A stretch of DNA of 5,227 bases. Origin: Gammaproteobacteria bacterium. GTDB taxonomy: Bacteria > Gemmatimonadota > Gemmatimonadetes > Longimicrobiales > Gaopeijiaceae. The stretch covers positions 1 to 5,227 of the forward strand of contig VYDD01000206.1 of the NCBI GenBank assembly GCA_009843625.1, in the 5' to 3' direction. A program made the translations under genes and the position numbers. Below the pieces are notes generated by a model. That model was given only the letters and a program-made list of their open reading frames with translations, was not told where the DNA came from and did not search any database. Shown here in pieces: positions 1 through 5,227 of the stretch. Each line of letters starts with the position of its first letter. Position 1 is the first letter of the stretch.

Positions 1-503
1 CGCGCATCGCGCACCTCGATCGCCTCGCCCTCCGGGCACAGAGGCTCCGCGGCGAGGGTCGCCCGCAACACGACCCGATCGCCCGCCGCAATCCCGTCGG
101 TGTTCCCTTCCAGGGTGTAGAGCCGATCGTCGCCGTTGCGCAGGGTGGGGCAGGCCAATTCTTCGTCGGTGATCTCTCCGTCGACCCGGAACACCCCGTC
201 TTCGTCGGCCACGTGAAACTCGTGCGAGGTCGCGAAGGGCCGCTGGTCGAAGCCCGCCAGAAAGAAGAAGTGCTTGAGGTCGGGCGTGGCCCAGTCCGGC
301 AGGCGCACGGTCGCCGACAGCAGCCCGTTCGCGTCCGTTTCTTCCTGCGTGAGCAGCTGGTGGTTCCCGCCGAGTGCGCCGAAGCCGATGTAGACGGCTG
401 CATACGGAAGCCGGTCCATCGACACGGTCACCTGCTCCCCGGGGCGGGCCGCGGCGGGCATCGCTTCGGGACGACGTTCCTGACTCATCCTGCTTCGCTC
501 CAT
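1..503 (-). CDS. Hypothetical protein with Ig-like and DUF5818-like domains (3' end outside window)
   Basis: Translated from the reverse complement, this frame stays open from base 503 to the window edge (167 codons plus 2 bases), so the C-terminus is missing. Residues about 21-98 look like a beta-sandwich of the Ig/filamin type, with GEQVTVSM, IGFGALGG and TDANGLLSATVRLPDWA. Residues about 104-166 (FRVDGEITDEELACPTL, then RLYTLEG, GDRVVLRATL and a second Cys in PLCPEGEAIEV) resemble what I recall as DUF5818, a small beta domain with two conserved Cys (here C118 and C156) of unknown function. No signal peptide is visible: the N-terminus is charged (MERSRMSQERR). The start at 503 is preferred because GGAG lies 7 nt upstream, but ATG codons at 509, 506 and 488 are also in frame. 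The gene begins 2 nt after the serine hydrolase stop and is probably co-transcribed and translationally coupled. The reading frame is solid; the function is unknown. Confidence 0.8.
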   Translation of the reverse strand, partial: MERSRMSQERRPEAMPAAARPGEQVTVSMDRLPYAAVYIGFGALGGNHQLLTQEETDANGLLSATVRLPDWATPDLKHFFFLAGFDQRPFATSHEFHVADEDGVFRVDGEITDEELACPTLRNGDDRLYTLEGNTDGIAAGDRVVLRATLAAEPLCPEGEAIEVRDA

Positions 504-505
504 CA

Positions 506-2170
506 TCATTCTCCAGAGTCGGCGACTCGCTGGAATCGCATGTCGTAGACGCGCCCCTGCCGGATGCTGAAGGCTGCCGCGCGTCCGTCGGCGCCCAGAT
601 CGAAGCGGATGCGCCCCAGGCCGCCCGCGTTGAACGCATCCTGGTAGACCGGCTCCAGGTCGAAGACGGCGTCGGGTCTCCGCTTTGCCACCAGGTGGTC
701 GCCCTCTACTGCCACCACCAGGGTGGTTTCGGCGTCGTCGCTGTGGAAGGTGCCCACGTACGCATCGAGCTGCCCGGCGGCCGGCGCGAACTCATCGACC
801 GGCTCGTAGCTGTTGTCGTAGTACTCTCCGGTGTACTCGTCGATCGTCGGCCGCGCACCGTCGGCAGCCGCCGCGAAGACGAGACGGCGCTCGCTCGCGC
901 CCACCTGGAACTCGTTCGCAGAGTGCGCGACCAGGCGCTGGTTCCCGACCCGCAGCGCGCCGTCCTCCAGGGTGATGCGCAGCGGATCGCCGGTATCCAC
1001 CTCGCGGTAGAGCCCGGCCTTCGCCTCCAGTTCCCCGGCCGAAAGCGACATCCCCTCGCCCGGCTCCGGGTCGGGCGAGGCCGCGTCACCCAGGAGCACG
1101 CGCGCCACCTGCCCGCCCAACGCCCCCGGGTTGGCGTTGCCCACGTTGCACAGGATCGCGATGGAGAGCTGCTGGTCGGGATACCGGCCGATGAAGCCGC
1201 GATACCCGGCGGTCGATCCGGTGTGGGTGATCGAGGGCACGCCCGCGAAATCCCGCAGCTGGAGACCTCCGGCGTAGGAGATCGTACGACCATCGTTCAG
1301 GACGGCGCGGTCATGCATCATGCGCACGAACTCCTCGCCGCCCAGGCGCCCGTCGGTGAGCGCCGCGTTCCAGGTCTGCAGGTCGCCCACCGTGCTCAGG
1401 ATGCCTCCGTTGCCATGCACATACTCGATGGGCCGGTTGATGAGGAACCCGTCGTCGGAAGCGGAATAGGCGGTGCTGCGCCGCGGAACCAGGCGCCGGT
1501 AGTCGTCGCGCCACTGCGTATCGCTCATCCCCAGGGGCTCGAAGATGCGCTCGCGGGAAAACTGTGCGAAGGGCATCCCGCTCACCCGGTCCACGACCAC
1601 TGCGAGCAGGTTGTAGCCGGTGTTGCTGTACGAGTACTCATGGCCGGGCTCGAAGTTGAGCGCGCTCTGGCGGCTCACGATGTCGAGCACGTGCGCGTGC
1701 CGGTGCGAGCGCGCACCGCGCCCCCAGCCGGAGATCGAGGCCACCGAGCCCCAGTCGCGCATCCCGCTGGTGTGGGTCATGAGGCGGCGCAGGGTGACGG
1801 GCGTGCCGTAGTCGCGCACCTCCGGGATGTACGTGCGCACGTCGTCATCGAGGGAGAGCTTCCCGTCGAGCGCCAGCAGGACCACCGCCGCCGAGGTGAA
1901 CTGCTTCGCCAGCGATCCCCCTTCGAAGATCGTGGACGGCGTGTTGGGGATGTCGTGCTCCAGGTCCGCCATGCCCCACGCGCGGGAGAGGAGGGAGCTG
2001 CCCGCCTGGGACACCGAAAGCGCGCATCCCGGGCTCGCGGATGAGTCCCACTGGGCGAAGATCTCGTCGACGCGGGCCGTCGCGTCCGACGGCGGCTCCA
2101 CGCACGCGGCAGTCAGGCCGGCCACGTAAAGCAGCGATGCAAGGATGGGAAGGGGGGGCGGTGCTCTCAT
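506..2170 (-). CDS. Exported serine hydrolase, beta-lactamase fold (peptidase S12 type), with two C-terminal beta domains
   Basis: This 554-aa protein starts with a hydrophobic signal segment (residues 7-22) ending in TAAC, so it may be a lipoprotein with C23 lipidated, although Thr at -3 makes a weak lipobox. The catalytic domain spans about 30-360 and carries the family motifs: SLAK (S86 nucleophile, K89), the conserved HTSG loop (133-136), YSN (Y181-S182-N183) and HTG (316-318) where many penicillin-binding proteins have KTG. This set fits S12 DD-peptidases, D-aminopeptidases, esterases and EstB-like enzymes rather than a true beta-lactamase; the substrate cannot be read from sequence. Residues 378-549 hold two similar beta-rich units, as in S12 proteins with appended lipocalin-like domains. 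The start is fixed by GGAGGAG 7 nt upstream. The next gene follows immediately, and an amidohydrolase is transcribed divergently. Family is confident; substrate and lipidation are inference. Confidence 0.95.
   Translation of the reverse strand: MRAPPPLPILASLLYVAGLTAACVEPPSDATARVDEIFAQWDSSASPGCALSVSQAGSSLLSRAWGMADLEHDIPNTPSTIFEGGSLAKQFTSAAVVLLALDGKLSLDDDVRTYIPEVRDYGTPVTLRRLMTHTSGMRDWGSVASISGWGRGARSHRHAHVLDIVSRQSALNFEPGHEYSYSNTGYNLLAVVVDRVSGMPFAQFSRERIFEPLGMSDTQWRDDYRRLVPRRSTAYSASDDGFLINRPIEYVHGNGGILSTVGDLQTWNAALTDGRLGGEEFVRMMHDRAVLNDGRTISYAGGLQLRDFAGVPSITHTGSTAGYRGFIGRYPDQQLSIAILCNVGNANPGALGGQVARVLLGDAASPDPEPGEGMSLSAGELEAKAGLYREVDTGDPLRITLEDGALRVGNQRLVAHSANEFQVGASERRLVFAAAADGARPTIDEYTGEYYDNSYEPVDEFAPAAGQLDAYVGTFHSDDAETTLVVAVEGDHLVAKRRPDAVFDLEPVYQDAFNAGGLGRIRFDLGADGRAAAFSIRQGRVYDMRFQRVADSGE
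511..514 (-). promoter_or_regulatory. Ribosome binding site for the downstream small gene, inside the hydrolase 3' end
   Basis: GGAG lies within the last codons of the serine hydrolase. It is 7 nt from the ATG at 503 and too close to the ATGs at 509 and 506. Three ATG triplets in a row overlap or follow the TGA stop, an arrangement typical of termination-reinitiation coupling. A second GGAG at 498-501 lies 9 nt before the ATG at 488, so that start also remains possible. Confidence 0.5.
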
Positions 2171-2177
2171 CGTCGAA

Positions 2178-2184
2178 CTCCTCC
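2178..2184 (-). promoter_or_regulatory. Shine-Dalgarno of the serine hydrolase gene
   Basis: The minus strand reads GGAGGAG followed by 7 nt and the ATG at 2170. This strong match to the anti-Shine-Dalgarno sequence decides the start and puts the hydrophobic signal segment directly at the N-terminus. Confidence 0.85.
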
Positions 2185-2208
2185 GGCTGAACGCGCCATC
2201 TGCCGGGG

Positions 2209-2237
2209 ATAGTGCCGAAAGGCGCGCGCTGCGTCAA
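2209..2237 (-). promoter_or_regulatory. Possible sigma70-type promoter for the serine hydrolase operon
   Basis: On the minus strand TTGACG (bases 2237-2232) is separated by 17 bp from CACTAT (2214-2209). The -35 matches five of six consensus bases. The -10 matches only three, but these include the conserved A at position 2 and T at position 6. Transcription would start near base 2202, giving a leader of about 30 nt that includes the Shine-Dalgarno. It is found by eye only, and the promoter consensus of this organism is unknown. Confidence 0.4.
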
Positions 2238-2368
2238 AAGTGCACCGTGGGGGCAGACACTCCTCCGGCGGCTGGCCGTCTCGTCCGTCGGATACAAGAT
2301 TGCCAAGGAGGTGCGGCGAGCCGGTCTCCACCCCGATGCTGCACCGCGACCCGAGTCCGCAGGCCCCT

Positions 2369-2375
2369 GGAGGAG
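2369..2375 (+). promoter_or_regulatory. Shine-Dalgarno deciding the amidohydrolase start
   Basis: GGAGGAG is followed by 7 nt and the ATG at 2383. The frame is open further upstream to an ATG at 2212, but that start lacks a comparable site and would add 57 residues of low-complexity, arginine- and proline-rich sequence. The motif and spacing are identical to those of the divergent gene, which supports 2383. Confidence 0.8.
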
Positions 2376-2382
2376 TTGCCGG

Positions 2383-3906
2383 ATGACGCACGCAAGCCCA
2401 CCACCACGATCGTCCACGGACCATCGCACCGGCTTCGCACGGGTGCCGGTCAGGCCGTTTCCCGCATCCCCGGGTCCCGCACGGCGGTCGCCTGCACGCC
2501 TCGGTCTCGTTCGGCGGTTGCTCGCACCCATCGCCCTTCTCACGGTCGTTGGGCCGGCGGCATGCGCCAATGACGCCCCCGTCTACGACATCGTGCTCTC
2601 CGGCGGCCGGGTCATGGATCCCGAATCGGGAACCGACGCGACGCTCAACGTCGCCATCACGGGCGACCGCATCGAGGCAATCTCGGAGCAGCCGCTGACC
2701 GGCACCCGGGTAATCGACGCCTCGGGCCTGGTGGTTGCCCCCGGCTTCGTCGACCTGCACCAGCACGGCCAGACCGACGAGACCTACCGTTTCATGGCTC
2801 ACGACGGGGTGACCACGGGACTGGAGCTCGAGGTCGGCACCGGCGACGTCGCGGCGTTTTATGCCGAGCGCGAAGGCGGGCAACCGGTCAACTACGGCGC
2901 CAGCATCGGCCACATCCCGGTGCGGATGCGCGTGATGGGCGACACGGGCGACTTCCTGCCCGCGGACGCCGGCAAGGACGATCTCGCCACGCCCGAGCAG
3001 ATCGAGGAGATCGCGGGCCGCATCCGCGAGGGATTGGACCAGGGGGCGCCCGCGGTGGGATTCGGCTTCCCGTATACGCCGGCCGCCACCGACGAGGAGC
3101 TCCTCGCCGCGATGTCCGTCGCGGGCGAGCTGGGGGCGTCCGCGCACGTGCACACCTACGGATGGCCCGACGGCGCCCAGTACGTCATCGACCTGGCCGA
3201 GCAGGCCGGAGCGCCGCTCCATATCGTGCACGCCAACTCCACCGGCGGCGCCGCCACCGCGGACTTCCTGGCGGTGGTGCAGGAGGCCGTCGACGCCGGA
3301 GGGGACGTCACCACCGAGGCGTATCCCTACGGAGCCAGCCAGAGCCGCATCGAGTCGGCGCTCTACGACGACTGGGAGGGATGGGACGACGCGCGCTTCG
3401 GCGTCTTCCAGTGGGGCGCAACCGGCGAGCGCCTGACCCGCGAGAGCTTCGGCCGCTACCGGGAGCAGGGGGGCAGCGTGATCAGCCACGTGCGCACCGA
3501 GGAGATGACGCTCACCGCGGTGGCGAATCCCCTCACCATGGTCGCGAGCGACGGGGGCGCGCAGGTCAGCCATCCGCGCTCGACCGGCTCGTTCTCCAAG
3601 GTGCTCGGCAAGTACGTGCGCGAGGACGGCGTCCTGACCCTGATGGAGGCGCTCCGCAAGATGACCATCGAACCGGCCCGCCGACTGGAGGCGTACGTGC
3701 CCATGATGGCGAACAAGGGGCGCATCCGGGTGGGGGCCGACGCCGACGTCACGGTGTTCGACCCCGAGACGGTGAGGGACCGCGGTGACTACACCAACGC
3801 AGCGGTGCCCTCCGCCGGCATCGAGTACGTGTTCGTCAACGGCGTGCTCACCATCGAGGACGGCGAGTACCTGGGCACGCGCGCGGGAAGGCCGGTGCGC
3901 CGGTAG
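2383..3906 (+). CDS. Exported amidohydrolase, D-aminoacylase / D-glutamate deacylase-like
   Basis: The protein has 507 aa from the chosen start. A Pro/Arg-rich stretch (1-45) precedes a hydrophobic segment (46-57) and PAAC (C61), suggesting export and perhaps lipidation. The rest is an amidohydrolase-superfamily metal-dependent hydrolase: an N-terminal beta sandwich with GGRVMDPESG (74-83), then HQH (H126, H128) after APGFVD as the HxH metal site, GVTTGLELEVG (142-152), AHVH (H255, H257), HIVH (H280, H283), catalytic-type Asp in ASDG (D390), and a C-terminal GRIRVGADADVTVFDP that closes the sandwich. Overall arrangement and conserved stretches (NYGASIGHIPVR, TTEAYPYGASQSRIESA) match proteins annotated as D-aminoacylase or D-glutamate deacylase, which hydrolyse N-acyl-D-amino acids. 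Canonical D-aminoacylases have a Cys ligand just after GVTT; here Glu148/Glu150 occupy that area, so substrate assignment is tentative. It is divergent from the S12 hydrolase and ends 27 bp from the convergent barrel gene. Confidence 0.93.
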   Translation: MTHASPPPRSSTDHRTGFARVPVRPFPASPGPARRSPARLGLVRRLLAPIALLTVVGPAACANDAPVYDIVLSGGRVMDPESGTDATLNVAITGDRIEAISEQPLTGTRVIDASGLVVAPGFVDLHQHGQTDETYRFMAHDGVTTGLELEVGTGDVAAFYAEREGGQPVNYGASIGHIPVRMRVMGDTGDFLPADAGKDDLATPEQIEEIAGRIREGLDQGAPAVGFGFPYTPAATDEELLAAMSVAGELGASAHVHTYGWPDGAQYVIDLAEQAGAPLHIVHANSTGGAATADFLAVVQEAVDAGGDVTTEAYPYGASQSRIESALYDDWEGWDDARFGVFQWGATGERLTRESFGRYREQGGSVISHVRTEEMTLTAVANPLTMVASDGGAQVSHPRSTGSFSKVLGKYVREDGVLTLMEALRKMTIEPARRLEAYVPMMANKGRIRVGADADVTVFDPETVRDRGDYTNAAVPSAGIEYVFVNGVLTIEDGEYLGTRAGRPVRR

Positions 3907-3933
3907 CCTGGTCCGAGCTCAAGACGGGATCAC
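3907..3933. other. Convergent gap between stop codons, no terminator seen
   Basis: Only 27 bp separate the amidohydrolase TAG from the TAG of the convergent barrel gene. There is no GC-rich hairpin with a T tract on either strand. Termination is probably Rho-dependent or lies inside the opposing gene, so the transcripts may overlap at their 3' ends. Confidence 0.5.
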
Positions 3934-5227
3934 CTAGAAGAATCTTCCTCCCCGGTTCGACCCCATTCGCGGGTTCACCACGTTGTTGAAGACCGAACCG
4001 AACGTGAAGCTGAACCCGAGTTCCAGCTCGTACTCGAAATCGGTTCCCAACTGGCGACGCTCCAGGAGGATTTCCTCGTCGGGAATACCCTCCCGGCTCA
4101 GGTAGATCTGGTCCTTTACCCGGGCCACGCTTCCCTCCAGGTCCAGGTTCAGACCTCGGACGATGCGGTACTCCACGCGCGCGTACAGATCGATGCGGTG
4201 CAGCGAAGGGTCGTGGAGGAACATGGAGGCCTCGAGCCCGCTGTTGATGTCTCCCCAGGGCTGCTGGAATTCGGCCGAAACCTCCATGCGCTGCTCCGCG
4301 TGGCTCTCCTTCGTCTTGTCGAAGAGCGTCACCTCCTCGTAGTCGAAGGACGCCAATCCCAGCGAGTAGAGGAACGTGATCTGTCTCCGGGTCGACTCGG
4401 CGTAGGGGAAGATGCTGTATTGCAGCGCGGGAGCCGCGCGAATCGCCAGGTCCTGGTTGACCCTGGTCGACGTGAGAGCCGACGCGCGCACGCCGGCGGA
4501 CCAGTGCGGCCCGAGGCTCCACACGACGAGGCCTTCGTGGTTGATGTTGCGTGAAGTGCTCACAAGCACTTCTTCGTCGTTCAGCTCGAACCTTTCCTCC
4601 TCGTATTCGGCGTACGAACTGATGTCGATCTTGAGGTCCTCGGTCGTGCGGCTGGCCCAGAGCGACCCGTCGAACGCCTGCGAACTCTCACGGCTCTCGC
4701 CCTCGAGCTCCGCGCCAGCCCGAATGCTGAACACCCACAGGTTCCAGGGATCCGTCTCGGCGGAGGCCTGCTGCTGCACCTGCTCGGGCGCCTCGTAGCG
4801 GATGTCGAGCAGAGGGCCGGCGGAAGTGGACGCCGCGTACCGGACCAGACCCAGCGTGAATATCTGTGTCAGACCGGCCCGCTCCTCTTCGTCCGTGTCA
4901 CTCTCCTGCGAGACGAAGTAGAGCGTGTCCTGCTGTCCGACTCGCTCCTCGAGCCCCATGAAGTACATCTCGTAGGCTTCGCCGCCGGCCGCAGTCTCCT
5001 GCGAGGCAACAAGCACGTGCAACTGCGCGTCCGTCCGGTCGCGGACGTAGTTCACGAACGAGACCTCGCGCCGGAAGTGATCGAAGTCGCACATCCAGGG
5101 CTCGCAATCCAGAAAGACCCGCAGGAGCGAATCCTCGGGACCCGGATCGGGCATCTCCTCCTGCGCGCTTCCCCGCGAGGGGATCACCGATACAGCCACC
5201 GTCAGCAACAGTCCCGCGGTGAAGAGC
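3934..5227 (-). CDS. Outer-membrane beta-barrel-like protein with N-terminal periplasmic domain (5' end outside window)
   Basis: The frame is open to the right edge, giving at least 430 residues; numbering here starts at the first whole codon (bases 5226-5224). Residues 1-21 read LFTAGLLLTVAVSVIPSRGSA, less the last residue's context the core of a signal peptide with likely cleavage before QEE, so the true start lies upstream of the window. Residues about 30-140 form a compact domain with C41 and C46 in DCEPWMCDFD, then FVNYVRDRTDAQLHVLV and a TLGLVRYAA stretch. From about residue 160 (DPWNLWVF) to the end, alternating polar and hydrophobic strands rich in aromatic residues indicate a beta barrel, including SAGVRASALTSTRVNQDLAI, FDYEEVTL and FSFTFGSVFNNVVNPR. 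The chain ends in Phe, as many BamA-assembled outer-membrane proteins do. I recall similar unnamed proteins in Gemmatimonadota. The function is unknown; it could be a channel or a structural protein. No partner gene is visible. Confidence 0.88.
   Translation of the reverse strand, partial: LFTAGLLLTVAVSVIPSRGSAQEEMPDPGPEDSLLRVFLDCEPWMCDFDHFRREVSFVNYVRDRTDAQLHVLVASQETAAGGEAYEMYFMGLEERVGQQDTLYFVSQESDTDEEERAGLTQIFTLGLVRYAASTSAGPLLDIRYEAPEQVQQQASAETDPWNLWVFSIRAGAELEGESRESSQAFDGSLWASRTTEDLKIDISSYAEYEEERFELNDEEVLVSTSRNINHEGLVVWSLGPHWSAGVRASALTSTRVNQDLAIRAAPALQYSIFPYAESTRRQITFLYSLGLASFDYEEVTLFDKTKESHAEQRMEVSAEFQQPWGDINSGLEASMFLHDPSLHRIDLYARVEYRIVRGLNLDLEGSVARVKDQIYLSREGIPDEEILLERRQLGTDFEYELELGFSFTFGSVFNNVVNPRMGSNRGGRFF

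Larger units (their letters stand above)
2171..2382. other. Divergent intergenic region between the two enzyme genes
   Basis: These 212 bp separate the start codons of the leftward serine hydrolase and the rightward amidohydrolase and must carry the promoters of both. Both ends have a GGAGGAG Shine-Dalgarno with 7-nt spacing, and a promoter candidate for the leftward operon is visible. For the rightward gene I see no convincing -35/-10 pair; TACAAG near 2292 is a weak -10 candidate without a good -35. No clear operator palindrome, riboswitch or small gene was recognised. An AAGGAGG at about 2305-2311 has no start codon at usable distance. Confidence 0.7.

Noticed and set aside
374..2044. Long plus-strand open frame of 556 codons opposite the serine hydrolase
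   Set aside because: Its product is Arg/Ala/Val/His-rich with no recognisable domain or ribosome binding site. It is an antisense frame kept open by high GC; the minus-strand gene has full catalytic motifs.
506..2170. Serine hydrolase as an antibiotic-resistance beta-lactamase
   Set aside because: SxxK and YxN are shared by the whole S12 / class C fold. The HTG motif, appended C-terminal domains and overall sequence fit environmental S12 hydrolases, so there is no basis for a resistance call.
2212..2382. Upstream extension of the amidohydrolase to an ATG at 2212
   Set aside because: It adds 57 residues without family similarity, overlaps the putative promoter of the divergent gene, and lacks the strong GGAGGAG site present before 2383.
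2167..3573. Minus-strand open frame of 468 codons opposite the amidohydrolase
   Set aside because: It has low-complexity composition, no motif, and lies fully antisense to a gene with clear metal-site motifs.
3937..3947. Small inverted repeat GAAGAATCTTC at the 3' end of the barrel gene
   Set aside because: It has 5-bp arms with a 1-base centre, is AT-rich and encodes the final Arg-Phe-Phe codons; it is too short for a terminator hairpin.
5206..5208. TTG at 5208 as start of the barrel gene
   Set aside because: The frame continues upstream as LFTAGL, which completes the hydrophobic core of a signal peptide. The TTG is an internal Leu codon and the true start is outside the window.

Overview
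The window is high-GC, gene-dense chromosomal DNA. It holds four protein-coding genes, two of them cut by the window ends. Proteins of this style are, from memory, typical of Gemmatimonadota or related Gram-negative soil and marine lineages: predicted exported serine hydrolases of the beta-lactamase fold, exported D-aminoacylase-like amidohydrolases, and an outer-membrane barrel whose N-terminal domain carries a CxxxxC-DFD motif. The taxonomic guess rests on protein style alone. No RNA gene, insertion sequence, CRISPR array, phage gene or long repeat was seen.

Layout from left to right. (1) Bases 1-503, minus strand: the 5' part of a small protein with an Ig-like or filamin-like beta domain followed by a DUF5818-like domain; its 3' end is outside the window. 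(2) Bases 506-2170, minus strand: a complete exported serine hydrolase (peptidase S12 / class C beta-lactamase fold) with two C-terminal beta-rich repeats. The small gene follows it with essentially no gap, so the two probably form an operon transcribed leftwards. (3) Bases 2171-2382: a 212-bp divergent intergenic region with a strong Shine-Dalgarno on each side and a plausible sigma70-type promoter for the minus-strand operon. (4) Bases 2383-3906, plus strand: an exported amidohydrolase of the D-aminoacylase / 'D-glutamate deacylase' type. (5) Bases 3934-5227, minus strand: an outer-membrane beta-barrel-like protein converging on the amidohydrolase with a 27-bp gap; its start codon lies beyond the right edge.

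The two enzymes are divergently transcribed and both appear to be exported. Their families act on D-amino-acid-containing peptides, esters or amides (S12) and on N-acyl-D-amino acids (D-aminoacylase-like). A shared periplasmic role in scavenging or remodelling D-amino-acid compounds such as peptidoglycan fragments is possible, but it is inference from position and family only. Nothing here shows a clearly new biological system. The points most worth a second look are the Glu replacing the usual Cys metal ligand in the amidohydrolase, the repeated C-terminal domain of the serine hydrolase, and the barrel protein with its unnamed N-terminal domain.
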